This document shows, piece after piece, positions 58,801-64,000 of a stretch of DNA of 64,000 nucleotides. Made by a program: the position numbers and the translations under genes. Within the stretch, counting starts at the first letter, position 1. The number at the start of each line of letters is the position of its first letter. The notes beneath the pieces were generated by a model. The model was not told where the DNA came from and made no database searches. It was given only the letters and a program-made list of their open reading frames with translations. The DNA is from Clostridiaceae bacterium (lineage in GTDB: Bacteria; Bacillota; Clostridia; Lachnospirales; Lachnospiraceae), in assembly GCA_910574345.1 (NCBI GenBank), contig CAJSZV010000015.1, positions 1 through 64,000 on the forward strand, given 5' to 3'.

Positions 58801-60652
58801 GGAGACTTATATCCTCCATGAGGAAGGAACACCGGAGGGATACGCTTATGCCGCGGATCTGGAATTTACAGTATCCAAGAACAGAGAACCAGTCAGGGCA
58901 GAGATGAGGGACGGTCCTACTTGTGTGGAGATCACCAAGACTGATATGACAGGCAGTGAAGAACTGGAAGGGGCTGTTCTTCAGGTGATTGATAAAAACG
59001 GGCAGGTGATAGAAGAATGGGTCTCAAAGAAAGAACCTCATAAGATCACAGGCGTTCTAAAGGCCGGAGAGACTTACATACTTCGTGAAAAAGCCGCACC
59101 GGAAGGTTATGGGTACGCTGCAGATGCGGAGTTTACGGTTTCTCTGGATGGCAGTGTCTGTAAGACTGTCATGAAGGATGATATAACCAGAGTGGAGATT
59201 ATAAAGGCGGATCAAGGCACAGGGCGTCCATTATCCGGCGCCGGGTTCAAACTTCAGACTTTGGACGGCAAAGTCGTGGAGGAATGGGTCAGCAGCGAAG
59301 AACCCCACAAGATTGAAGGAAGGCTGAAGGCCGGGGAAACTTATCTTTTAAAGGAGACAAAAGCGCCGGCGGGATACAGAAGTGAGGAAAAGGAACTGCA
59401 GATTACGGTTCCGAAAGAACCGAAGACTCTGACCGTAAAAGTAGAAAACCGCAGAAAGACTACAACTTCAAAAGTTCCTCCCGGTCCCGATAAAAAGGAG
59501 AAGAAAATAGGAAAAGTGTATGCGGGGTACTGGTCAGAATTAAGAGCCCATGGGGAGAGGGATACCTTCCAGACATTCACGAATCTGGAACTCCCCAAAG
59601 TCGGAGACAGTCCCAGGATATTATGGGTATGGATCATGGGAATCTTAAGCGCGTGTCTCACAGCAATCCTTGCGGCAAAGAAGAGAAAAACCGGAAAATT
59701 TCTTATGGGCTTAGGCTTATGTATGCTTATGGGAATTTCCTTCCCTGCCGCCGCAAAAGCAGAGACGGTTGAAGCAGACGGGGAAGGACGGATTATTGTA
59801 ACAGGGGAAGTATGCGGGGAGAAAAACAGTGAACCAAAGCAGCTGCCGGAGACTTATTATTACAAGAGCACGCAATACCGGCGGCAATCCTGCCAGATTG
59901 TGGAGGCCATGACAGAGGCAGGGACAAAAGAAGTCAGAGACGAGATTATCTATGAGGAGGTGGAGCAGACAGATTCATTGCCTGAGGAGACGGATATCCT
60001 TGTGACAGACCAGAGATACGGGACGGAATATGTCCGCAGATTCCCGGTGTTGGATGTAGAATTTTATAATTGGCGGTGGATAAGCGGGTTTGAATTCCCT
60101 GTTATTGTGGAAGAGGCGGATGCACAAGTCTACGACCTGAACGGTATACAGGTTCCGGCCAGAGAGGAGAAGCCCTTTCAGGGATATGAAGATGCGCTGT
60201 TAAGCCTGGCACAGGTGAATCCGGAATATTACCGGATTTTGGAAGTTACCTGGGCGGGAGAACCGTGGATTGATGATAACGGAAAGGTATACAGAGAGGC
60301 CGTGGCGGCAGGGGAGAAATATGTGGCGGACTGTAAGGCGGTTTATGGAGGAACCGCCGTCATAGAGCCGGTGAAAGGCACGGCATGGCAGGCTGTCTAT
60401 GAACGGGTGCCTCAGGAAACAGAACCCCCGGAGGAAAAGAAACCGGAGCTGGAGACAAAAGAATCCAGGGCTTTGGAGGAGACTGTGCAGAATAAGGCAG
60501 AAGAATCCAGACCTCTTTCGTGGTATCAGACACGCATAGGCCGAATCGTGATCTCCATAGGGCTTTTCTTTCTCTTTCTGCCCATATTTATATGGATAGT
60601 CATAAGACGTAAAAGAAGCAAGGAAAAGCAGCGGAAGTCTTTTAAAAAATAG
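46817..60652 (+). CDS. Giant SpaA/Cna-B adhesin fused to a second membrane-anchored domain
   Basis: 4,611 residues. Signal peptide (TGLILSIALLCAMIFPHLPA). The N-terminal domain contains GWHYYCIDGFGYASNG, reminiscent of a thioester domain, but I cannot place the partner Gln. SpaA/Cna-B-type domains (start 'K.D..G..L.GA.F.L', end 'Y.L.E...P.GY') lie near residues 355-590, 820-970, 2048-2195, 2813-2880, 2902-3080, 3110-3200, 3234-3305 and 3350-3415, then four ~89-residue copies at 3859-4210. A charged low-complexity stretch spans ~658-738; a DUF11-like part lies near 3590-3690. LPKVGD (4259-4264), a membrane helix and KKRKTGK form a complete sorting signal. The frame continues without stop into a signal-peptide-like helix ending AKA (4295-4315), ~260 more exposed residues, a final helix and a basic tail. 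No sortase gene is in the window. Confidence 0.9.
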   Translation: MRKLFRRSTGLILSIALLCAMIFPHLPAKEVLADTGVVEAWGEGWHYYCIDGFGYASNGVCSNGDKYKRVSTEAELNSRERAVVFWSLLSFMSAYVHQEAAAAAVASINQGASAAGLRRIERAVTEEDLKAVIHSSSVRARYDWLDYAADHGEEYLKLAGLLGGSSQTGGRGEIPAILKSATSLSAAVRAVDQDGTLVLEFDSSGKDGDFIEKVPLKLSADGENWQEESVNGWNVEKSSTQIRLTNPNPDAGAIYLKFDPAGTDYALSSGGYGSADECYTSSVEVWKCVECCRTHFAGGKEHPLAEHQRNAWLELKQVPAVYYAMAGDGKGSLAGEAEGELHFQIYRHEEEMEADYLVQLYKYDYETGKPLEGAGFDLYERFDDKEEVNREQDGRGQIYEGEIRHSPVIWDGFRLVASLRTDSAGRAAYKSEKQYHYDKTFCDGHPAPVFAAVPEEIVNDETGEVINEGEIESAKAANGELAEQWLACVASCEEKTQEGSHFHWIMDEVDAGAIEDSAGFGECTYAGVTESADPEKAYESSGCQADCRETYERFVSMKYSYTFMETTAREGYVLHGSHNDDIPIEIITTDASQNGAHGAFGGGYSKDITGSILFTGAQWEQEDSPEKRNVSEGQAETGGYYTEEIKRKAEQIMSKALIGYESNEEESREETDTGSDEERENRATALNGERKNRATVLNGEKEERAAASGGNRENTATVSDGEREKAGKATSSEGIRKRSFLFRFAENLAGTLGRNQRDGARDEGRSGRGTELFARAYAEALHSASKGEEAEKGPSDRYSHNNGQDGREEAWRIYDHRTEGEIHINKKDMDLSRGETQGDGTLEGAVYGLFAAQDLIHPDGATGVVFRQNDLVAITATDKEGDGSFMAITEMPGCTYDYKTGQVIRTDDGWTGQAPSNLYVSDSRIDDYSGDHAYVRSYTDYQSQNGNCWIGRPLLLGSYYVKELSRSEGYELSVNGRSDKVSNYGYSTKVAIPRGRGSVAVVRAPYVEPQSSGKEEDTMPNVVNFVIRSQGTGEQGYDIALPSFPRGTRLYRKDMSQKETELQVPAGEKVKKYLFDQSGQPVYQRADADHTYAKRNPDGTFVTRDVAVSAVVPSMGKAAVQTIDEETVKEVLDEDPDGENSKKLNLDGQDKKQFLYVKMKVEQALRACGYQTPRYSTETKGVYDRGVRQGETDHKGLSGVLPGEPASKTVYGYPVIKVEIPKKTGDNRPVTVMEAILTLLDFYRENPWYSFGGIDSYRESESNWQFSLYAGVAGNPANYIVLTDSEEESMIYHRLPWLPDDGDESPRWIYALYTNVPDKQAFGTYENFRSWQILGSYRCSAVLVSDAVAEGDGTLCSKTQKQNVYYEKGEILRDPDGNPLQAYEWTDVMVPVTQYQQVYTWTEIPVKDRKGQLTSHGSGSYTDAYGVLQKDTDEAMNTAYKLVLPQSSVTLTREDIGKLPASYGYQAGETMGAGDYALTVLGAGVLTYLDYDTQTLTGDSLYVRPVSLTYPGQDSHYQDGDGAPGQGTRKNPVEVEERIIRQSAKILKTVKEDSAVKAIDNFRFKIYLKSNLERLYRDEEGNVLWVDRKGKTVVPQEVLREYPALVPKLYTKVTHNTAPLYKDSLESVKANKALYGFRNGIINDSSNPGYTAILETDTASSLGEGRNYNYEKFFDAILTANIDKWKNPSPSHTSHRPLGNEANRSGEAEENAEVTDSVRQFAVNWYLDEEVKKLKKADKKSDSGNDAAYSDELYDSALWEAIKKSENYLKPFFAYNIDQLYAIEWDGEKDGGRDKDKTTLSTDQKEGNQCFALSQYLPYGTYVVVEQQPMYAELGDFRNRHYDIDKPKEMEVPAAYESREGALTDPEKMNHFYDYNQEDSPEEQAGKYKIRFHEESHVINAHNHYGDFQIYKYGMDIKNIANGVSKEAGKGDYFALTQSLYKPYQNYYNEEDDRTTKDVPYYLTEGMSGREKVSAVYRFSSVSENGKAGAMTGVSTAYDGRYASALVPWTMAVPADESSSLKPLPDGESSYKGLAYKEFTNVPYKSRLRIEKLDSETHENLLHDGAMFRIYRAQREESPYGDGAVKVCQEETLMVGSREFLMGMGAANITKVARGSLTAGLLYSGFVPAGTPVCQEKDQVVFYDQYGAKTGEFKACTTTRDGLLEKGSGQEYGDQNAGYLETPEELEAGVYVLAEAAPPSGYTRTKPVAVEIYSDNVAYYKEGNPRTKVLSVIYEKLKDLKSHTARIYVENAPIKVRIHKKKKSADTVTYLLSGRIDGSLSEIGGDPSCEYAYSQGDYLGYGWKKGILEYLQQRKEAGDQVDIIYHQGVFAGYGYITKRLEKKEHENPYVAGAAMALYEGIELKPSGDREDYGYEGLTVERSLTGNVTRMYVKEGYAGTRIEFRQTTDGNQESYWDAVTVERQDTDILYYDLGDLDIFAKRTIGGHVISYGYDKDHHLVNLEHLEEDRKNVARTDREHSIFAFKGGIPYLELTGDDFTGMSYDASDHILTLPSRAVVYHLDRDGNRDAMVDPITGMAYVMEEGRGKIYVWPVKVTKGSDGRTIAADKIVTCRVATIGENPEKQSEENSQEEGYVTGTWRQEGGEESHSMYTIISNERGDNMEGEAILHHNTGNFEKYLRPVLDEHGLPIYYKAGGGVYAQKTTLCDRDGDFVRSKRTDLLEDFKRASYVIGGSDTKDEPVTHRLGESYLLENTWITGEGTPNDPFDFSMTEGQPDLLKRVPAGSYIMEEIKAPPGCIKGLPVGMTIKETAAVQTGQMTDDHTKILFQKRDTSENYEYEVLDMGLTHKTGAHKVIGTVKEGKGSFSHGQISGAGLVLCDEKGKEILAWETTKTPYYLEGLAQGKYMVKENKTPKGFVACDPVHVETDDTGQVQVVDIVNDHTKVEIEKYSLDGTQTVPVEGVGFALYEADNHTLSYDREKQVDTWETGDRIVYQEFIRAFEKMYGEYGTKGRKVSWSAKGKDYTAGYVSHKQIDPVEGNTAFPASAEMIFSTEEGKRIRIVACEQHDNGQGRDFTYEYQFDYKKLPVSDYAVSFETVEGIRRFDYLPAGKSFVLVEEKTPAGYGKAPDRLITVENTADIQRHRVLNQDSRLLISKCAKREGDQEEDIKELPGAELALYRADDRGELSQDDSHLAAQWISGTDGIYTEEDWVNGRIPKGYEAGDLKPHELKKLPAGIYYLAELKSPAYYSLMEPVRIQYSQEEQIQIIRAFNEAVKGELEVAKKDGQGQMLKGVLFELAAYKESQKNTPVFTMKISDHEGKIAVSDLPVGEIQEDGTIVPYQYRLKEITPPEGYASDMEIHTFQFQPDVHGVSYTYGQKAEETFNIVNEKTKIAIGKKEFGSPDQWVAGAVMAVYEGKGRDEKGEYIYEETPIDTWISKEEEPHILEGLTAGRTYLLTEQKAPNGYELMNPLAFVLSADGRKICAVTGQTGQILVHPYEGSDIIRSVEIQGRYGVKVEMELENQKGEVIASWTAGGYGHELREADGIRDGELCRLTETTVYSDGTREVTGRTTRRVHLSEKGVWKVPDRNVEKVNLELAHEDGMVIKSWNPSEMIQVMEVDNPAAPENPEITIDYVSPQKAVWVTVACSNTTHYPADITLTAKPGAESVVIDSGEGLAENGRIRYTLKQVKPGERRTVRYACQLEPGAKEISVSVASQCAGIRAQEEKRIPLHQKNRLTVFYQVTGTGKRTETGQDREFQVFLYSEEGEELKGSYEYEGSKKGNIRSGDVISLSANDYIVINPGSIYRNIRYQVRYLSEDEAKVQNGSGQAAADTGAIAVFSREVTDHTQAAVFQKGNAYEITETTRYSDGTARESHKLRFILDDQISIEGVQVMDRRQEIRVSKLEIRGQEELEGAHMQIMKEDRTLVEEWISGKAPYRVQSVLEPGKTYILREEGPPEGYSYGEEIEFQVEEGECVNQIIMEDYMTEVIVSKKTLTGEDELPGAFMQIISRDGQVVEEWISDTKPHKIRGKLKAGETYILHEEGTPEGYAYAADLEFTVSKNREPVRAEMRDGPTCVEITKTDMTGSEELEGAVLQVIDKNGQVIEEWVSKKEPHKITGVLKAGETYILREKAAPEGYGYAADAEFTVSLDGSVCKTVMKDDITRVEIIKADQGTGRPLSGAGFKLQTLDGKVVEEWVSSEEPHKIEGRLKAGETYLLKETKAPAGYRSEEKELQITVPKEPKTLTVKVENRRKTTTSKVPPGPDKKEKKIGKVYAGYWSELRAHGERDTFQTFTNLELPKVGDSPRILWVWIMGILSACLTAILAAKKRKTGKFLMGLGLCMLMGISFPAAAKAETVEADGEGRIIVTGEVCGEKNSEPKQLPETYYYKSTQYRRQSCQIVEAMTEAGTKEVRDEIIYEEVEQTDSLPEETDILVTDQRYGTEYVRRFPVLDVEFYNWRWISGFEFPVIVEEADAQVYDLNGIQVPAREEKPFQGYEDALLSLAQVNPEYYRILEVTWAGEPWIDDNGKVYREAVAAGEKYVADCKAVYGGTAVIEPVKGTAWQAVYERVPQETEPPEEKKPELETKESRALEETVQNKAEESRPLSWYQTRIGRIVISIGLFFLFLPIFIWIVIRRKRSKEKQRKSFKK
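48790..49030 (+). repeat. Low-complexity degenerate repeat in the giant adhesin
   Basis: Imperfect ~11-codon repeats: ERENRATALNG, ERKNRATVLNG, EKEERAAASGG, NRENTATVSDG, then EREKAGKATSSEG. Strongly charged, probably an extended linker. The DNA copies are close enough (AACAGGGCAAC...TTAAACGG) to permit slippage or recombination. Confidence 0.8.
58391..59446 (+). repeat. Four ~267-bp repeats encoding terminal SpaA domains
   Basis: Four consecutive domains of about 89 codons, starting near 58391, 58658, 58925 and 59192. Each has a Lys-bearing first strand (VSKLE, VSKKT, ITKTD, IIKAD), LxGA, VxEEW(I/V)S, a KAGETYxL(R/H/K)E segment and PEGY or PAGY. These are the Lys and Glu positions used for intramolecular isopeptide bonds in this fold. 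The second and third copies are the most alike. Confidence 0.85.
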
Positions 60653-60702
60653 TTTTTTTTGGTATGATAGGGGGAGTAAAATAAGACAGGAGGAATTGGG
60701 GC

Positions 60703-62196
60703 ATGAGAGAGTGCGGCGTATTATTGCCCATAGCCAGTCTGCCGTCAAAATATGGGATCGGGGCATTTTCAAAGGAGGCTTATGAATTTGTAGATCAGCT
60801 GAAGGCGGCGGGGCAGAGCTATTGGCAGATATTGCCTTTAGGGCCTACGGGTTACGGGGATTCTCCCTACCAGGCATTTTCGGCTTTTGCAGGCAATCCA
60901 TACTTTATTGATCTGGAGCAGCTGATAGAAGAGGAACTTCTGACCCAGAAGGAATGTGAGCAGGAGGATTTTGGAGACGACGACAGATATATTGATTACG
61001 GAAAGCTGTATACATATCGTTTCCCTCTTCTGAAAAAGGCCTTTGTGCGGTGGAAGGAAATGATGCAGCAGAAAGGAAAAAAGATACAAAGAATATTCCT
61101 AAGAGAGCTGGGAGAAGAAACCAGGGAATACTGCTTTTACGCTGCCCTTAAGAAACACTTTGAAGGGAAGAGCTGGGCGGAGTGGGATGACGATATCCGG
61201 ATTCGGCAGGAGGAAGCAGTGGAACGGTACAAGAATCTTTTGTCGGAAGAGATCGAATTCTATGAGTTTCAGCAGCTTATGTTTGCGAGGCAGTGGAAAA
61301 AGCTGAAAACCTATGCCAACAAAAAAGGGATCCGTTTTATCGGTGATATCCCTATTTACGTAGCCATTGACAGCGCCGACAGCTGGAGCAGGCCGGAATT
61401 GTTCCAGTTTGACAGCAACCGACAGCCCAAGGCCGTAGCCGGATGTCCTCCCGACGCTTTCTCCGACACCGGGCAGCTTTGGGGCAATCCGCTGTATGAC
61501 TGGGCTTACCATAAGAAGACAGGGTATGACTGGTGGATGAGAAGAATGAAGTATTGTTTTGCCTTATACGATGTGGTGAGAGTAGATCATTTCCGCGGAT
61601 TCGATGAATATTACGCGATTCCCGCTGAAGATGAGACCGCGGTTAACGGCAGCTGGAAGAAGGGGCCGGGGATTTCGCTTTTCAAAAAGATGAAGGAGAC
61701 CTTTGGGGAATTGAATATTATTGCAGAGGATCTGGGATATCTGACCCCAAGCGTTCATAAACTTTTGAAAAATACGGGATTTCCGGGAATGAAGGTCCTT
61801 CAGTTCGCATTCAGCACAGGTGAGAGAAGTACTTATCTGCCCTATTTCTATCCCCATAACTGTGTGGTTTACACAGGGACCCACGACAATGACACCACCC
61901 GCGGCTGGTATGAGACCATGGACGAAGAAGAGAAGAAATTCACAAAAAAATATCTGAATAATAAGGATACGCTGCCGGAAAAGATCTCCTGGGATTTCAT
62001 CCGTCTGGCAGTGGCCAGTGTAGCTGATCTTGCCATCATACCTATGCAGGATTATCTCTGTGTGGGAAAAGAGGGAAGGATCAATACCCCCTCAACCCTT
62101 GGAAATAACTGGACCTGGCGGATGCAGAAGGGAGAGTTTACCAAAAAGATCATCAAGCGTTCAAGGAAACTGAATCAGATATACGGAAGATGCTGA
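60703..62196 (+). CDS. malQ: 4-alpha-glucanotransferase (amylomaltase)
   Basis: 497 residues, AGGAGG upstream. GH77 disproportionating enzyme of glycogen/maltodextrin metabolism. N-terminal GVLLPIASLPSKYGIGAFSK, VRVDHFRGFDEYYAIP (catalytic Asp region), IIAEDLGYLTPSV (acid/base Glu) and TGTHDNDTTRGW are all present. Functionally linked to glgB, which lies 21 kb upstream on the other side of the surface locus. Confidence 0.97.
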   Translation: MRECGVLLPIASLPSKYGIGAFSKEAYEFVDQLKAAGQSYWQILPLGPTGYGDSPYQAFSAFAGNPYFIDLEQLIEEELLTQKECEQEDFGDDDRYIDYGKLYTYRFPLLKKAFVRWKEMMQQKGKKIQRIFLRELGEETREYCFYAALKKHFEGKSWAEWDDDIRIRQEEAVERYKNLLSEEIEFYEFQQLMFARQWKKLKTYANKKGIRFIGDIPIYVAIDSADSWSRPELFQFDSNRQPKAVAGCPPDAFSDTGQLWGNPLYDWAYHKKTGYDWWMRRMKYCFALYDVVRVDHFRGFDEYYAIPAEDETAVNGSWKKGPGISLFKKMKETFGELNIIAEDLGYLTPSVHKLLKNTGFPGMKVLQFAFSTGERSTYLPYFYPHNCVVYTGTHDNDTTRGWYETMDEEEKKFTKKYLNNKDTLPEKISWDFIRLAVASVADLAIIPMQDYLCVGKEGRINTPSTLGNNWTWRMQKGEFTKKIIKRSRKLNQIYGRC

Positions 62197-62216
62197 CAGG
62201 TTTTTGTTCCGGTACG

Positions 62217-62254
62217 AAAAAAGCAGGCATATTGTTTCCTATATGCCTGCTTTT
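62217..62254. terminator. Bidirectional terminator between malQ and the convergent membrane protein gene
   Basis: AAAAAAGCAGGCATAT (62217-62232) pairs with ATATGCCTGCTTTT (62241-62254) around TGTTTCCT. Confidence 0.93.
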
Positions 62255-62257
62255 CCA

Positions 62258-62950
62258 TTAGGCAGTATCTCCTGTCTGTCCGCCGGCCCCGGAGGGAACA
62301 TCGGAAGCCTCCTTTTCGTTCAGAGAGAAGGTAGTCAGAAATTCATTGCCCGACATGTCTTTGGCAGTTACCGTCAGACTATCGGAATTCATCTGGAAAG
62401 ACACCCTTCCGCTGGCTTTGTCAGCTGTCAGAGGCAGCAGATACTCACCTGTAGGAGTGGTGGCGCTGATGGAAGAGAAATCTACTCCTGACTGGGTATC
62501 GACAATGGTGAAAGAAAGAATCCCGTCCTCCGAGATATAATCTTCAATGGTAGGCGGCTCATTGTCCAGAATATCAATGTGTTCGTAGCCTAAAACTGCC
62601 ATGCGGTTAAAATTCACCATATAGATTTCCAAAGAACCGTTATGGTCAATGGTAGTCCGATATGTCTTTCTCCCTACCTTAACCAGATCCACAGGTTCCG
62701 AATCCATCTTAATGGTTACCTCCTTAAGGGGCATAATCGACTTAATCGTAAAGGTAACATCCGTGGTACGATAATCGTTGGTGCCCTCAATTACCACCTC
62801 ATATTTCGGCTTTGTTGTGACCAGGAAAAAGATAAGCCCGTTAATCACAATAAAAGGCAGGATGTAAAATAACAACAATTGAACAATATCCGAGTCAAAA
62901 GTATTCTTATACTTATAAGGACGCGTGCTGCGGTATGTATGCCGATTCAT
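62258..62950 (-). CDS. Uncharacterised single-pass membrane protein with Ig-like exterior
   Basis: 230 residues from the ATG at 62948-62950 (AAGGAGG upstream); an upstream in-frame start overlaps that site. Short basic cytoplasmic start (MNRHTYRSTRPYKYKNTF), one helix (VQLLLFYILPFIVINGLIFF) and a strand-rich exterior (YEVVIEGTNDYRTTDVTFTI; DNEPPTIEDYISEDG; GEYLLPLTADKASGRVSFQM; DMSGNEFLTTFSL) resembling bacterial Ig-like domains. No enzyme motif. Function unknown; perhaps an envelope-binding protein. Confidence 0.75.
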   Translation of the reverse strand: MNRHTYRSTRPYKYKNTFDSDIVQLLLFYILPFIVINGLIFFLVTTKPKYEVVIEGTNDYRTTDVTFTIKSIMPLKEVTIKMDSEPVDLVKVGRKTYRTTIDHNGSLEIYMVNFNRMAVLGYEHIDILDNEPPTIEDYISEDGILSFTIVDTQSGVDFSSISATTPTGEYLLPLTADKASGRVSFQMNSDSLTVTAKDMSGNEFLTTFSLNEKEASDVPSGAGGQTGDTA

Positions 62951-63124
62951 AAAAAGTGAAACCTCCTTGTTTGAAAATGACAACTATTAGCATACCAGAA
63001 AATAGTCCTTCTTACAAGTTTATCTTCTAAATTCCCGGAACTTGTGTTATGATGAAACCATAGTTTTGAACCGCTGGGGAAATACTGTGGCCCATGCTGA
63101 AAACGAAATAAAGAGAGGAGTCCT

Positions 63125-63685
63125 ATGATCAGGAAAGCAGCAGAATTTGCCGCCCGAGTTCACGAAGGCGCCGTTAGGAAAGGAACTCAGATTCCCTATA
63201 TCTCCCACCCCATGGAGGTGGCTATGATCGTAGCCATGATGACAGATGATCAGGATCTGATAGCCGCCGCATACCTTCATGATGTGATTGAAGATGCAGG
63301 GGTAGCCTATGAGGAATTGGAGCAGGAGTTTGGAACCCATATTGCAGAGTTGGTCAGAAAGGAAAGTGAGGACAAGTCCAAAAGCTGGATGGAGAGAAAG
63401 CAGGCGACCATTGATCATCTGGCATGTGCCGGAAGGGAGGAGAAGCTTCTTGCCTTTGGGGACAAGCTGAGCAATCTTCGCAGTACCGCGAAAGACTATC
63501 TGGTGATCAAGGATGAGATCTGGAAGAAATTTCGTGCCAAGGACAAAGGGCTTCATGCATGGTACTATGAGAGCATGGTGGATATTTTCAGAGAATTTAA
63601 GGAATGTCCTTTTTATCATGAATATCTGCGGCTTTTAACTCTGGTGTTTGGCTGGGAATGCCCGGAAACTGACAGGATAGGATGA
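63125..63685 (+). CDS. HD-domain protein, small alarmone hydrolase-like
   Basis: 186 residues. Resembles the hydrolase domain of RelA/SpoT: H28 in YISHPMEVAMIVAMM, H52-D53 with E56-D57 in AAYLHDVIEDAG, and a later Asp in LLAFGDKLSNLRS. There is no synthetase or TGS domain. Such stand-alone proteins (MESH1/SAH type) degrade (p)ppGpp or related nucleotides using Mn2+. Activity here is inferred. Has its own terminator. Confidence 0.87.
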   Translation: MIRKAAEFAARVHEGAVRKGTQIPYISHPMEVAMIVAMMTDDQDLIAAAYLHDVIEDAGVAYEELEQEFGTHIAELVRKESEDKSKSWMERKQATIDHLACAGREEKLLAFGDKLSNLRSTAKDYLVIKDEIWKKFRAKDKGLHAWYYESMVDIFREFKECPFYHEYLRLLTLVFGWECPETDRIG

Positions 63686-63700
63686 ATAGAAAAAGAATAG

Positions 63701-63745
63701 AAAAAGAACTGGCTGTCAGCTGTAAAGCACAGTCAGTTCTTTTTT
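63701..63745 (+). terminator. Terminator of the HD-domain gene
   Basis: AAGAACTGGCTGT pairs with ACAGTCAGTTCTT, one mismatch, followed by TTTTT. Confidence 0.85.
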
Positions 63746-63747
63746 AT

Positions 63748-63821
63748 GCGCAGGCCTTTAGAGAGGAATATGCCTCTAAGTTACGCGCAGACCTGCAAAG
63801 AGGAATATGCCCTTAAGGCGG
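63748..63821. repeat. Imperfect 37-bp direct duplication
   Basis: Two adjacent copies beginning GCGCAG at 63748 and 63785, both containing AGAGGAATATGCC. Non-coding as far as I can tell. Confidence 0.55.
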
Positions 63822-63882
63822 TGTCCGGCCATAGGGCGGGCAAGGAGGAAAACCCCTGCTTGATTGCCTGAGAACGCCGAAG

Positions 63883-64000
63883 CTACTCCGCCGCATCATA
63901 CATGGCCTGGGCCATAGCGGCAGCCTCTTGGGGGGACATCAGTCCCGCTGCTAAGCTGCGCACGGCAGTTCCCAATGCGAATTCATAGTGATGAATGGAG
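63883..64000 (-). CDS. C-terminal end of a leftward gene, cut by the window
   Basis: 38 codons are visible, ending at a TAG (63883-63885): SIHHYEFALGTAVRSLAAGL, then MSPQEAAAMAQAMYDAAE. Helical, Ala-rich; no family recognised from this piece. The start lies beyond 64000. Confidence 0.6.
   Translation of the reverse strand, partial: SIHHYEFALGTAVRSLAAGLMSPQEAAAMAQAMYDAAE

Noticed and set aside
63748-63821. Duplicated 37-bp segment as a coding repeat
   Set aside because: The two copies are not in the same reading frame and stops interrupt them.

Overview
The window looks like chromosome from a spore-forming, anaerobic Clostridia species, most likely Lachnospiraceae (Clostridium cluster XIVa type). 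The clues are a cotJABC spore-coat operon, large serine recombinases of the TnpX/TndX type, an F-type ATP synthase whose c subunit carries a sodium-binding signature, a SAM-I riboswitch before metK, a multi-FMN extracellular flavoprotein reductase, and giant SpaA/Cna-B surface proteins. No rRNA gene or CRISPR array was seen; one tRNA gene (Gly-GCC) is present.

Layout. 1-4.75 kb is the end of an integrative/mobile element. It holds an unrecognised accessory gene, a ParB-like (DUF6551-type) gene, and two converging modules of 'small TnpW-like gene then serine recombinase'. The rightward module is intact; the leftward one is reduced to a TnpW-like gene and a 31-codon recombinase stub. About 800 bases of non-coding DNA with strong inverted repeats follow. 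4.8-10 kb is ordinary chromosome with decay: cotJABC, tRNA-Gly, a HicB-like antitoxin remnant, an aldo/keto reductase divergent from its LysR regulator, a broken GH1 glycosidase and a histidine phosphatase. 10.1-13.1 kb carries two sugar-isomerase-like TIM barrels and pyroglutamyl peptidase. 13.2-20.5 kb is the complete ATP synthase operon (two small leader membrane genes, then atpB-E-F-H-A-G-D-C).

20.6-36 kb: an AlbA/Schlafen-type regulator, a LysR gene with a predicted flavoprotein reductase lipoprotein, a sugar nucleotidyltransferase, a protein with perfect 15-residue PPPWG repeats, an 825-residue membrane-anchored protein, murA, SAM riboswitch-metK, pepD, an AEC transporter and lepB. 36-40.6 kb: a DUF3810 zinc-peptidase-like membrane protein, glgB and an MscS channel. 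40.7-60.7 kb: a three-gene cell-surface locus with a structured leader, two proteins carrying cell-wall-binding repeats at opposite ends, and a 4,611-codon SpaA/Cna-B protein that appears to fuse an LPKVGD-anchored adhesin to a second secreted, membrane-anchored domain. 60.7-64 kb: malQ, a membrane protein, an HD alarmone-hydrolase-like protein and the end of one more gene.

How the genes fit together. glgB and malQ (glycogen/maltodextrin metabolism) flank the surface locus and mscS, so the surface genes may have been inserted between glycogen genes. The surface locus is the most novel part of the window: its reading frames overlap or nearly overlap (ATGA between genes 2 and 3), implying co-expression of two wall-binding proteins with one giant adhesin. 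A second theme is a palindromic element with GGGGTCAAAA/TTTTGACCCC arms found three times (6.4, 10.1 and 39.6 kb), twice inside reading frames; one copy supplies the last codons of GlgB.
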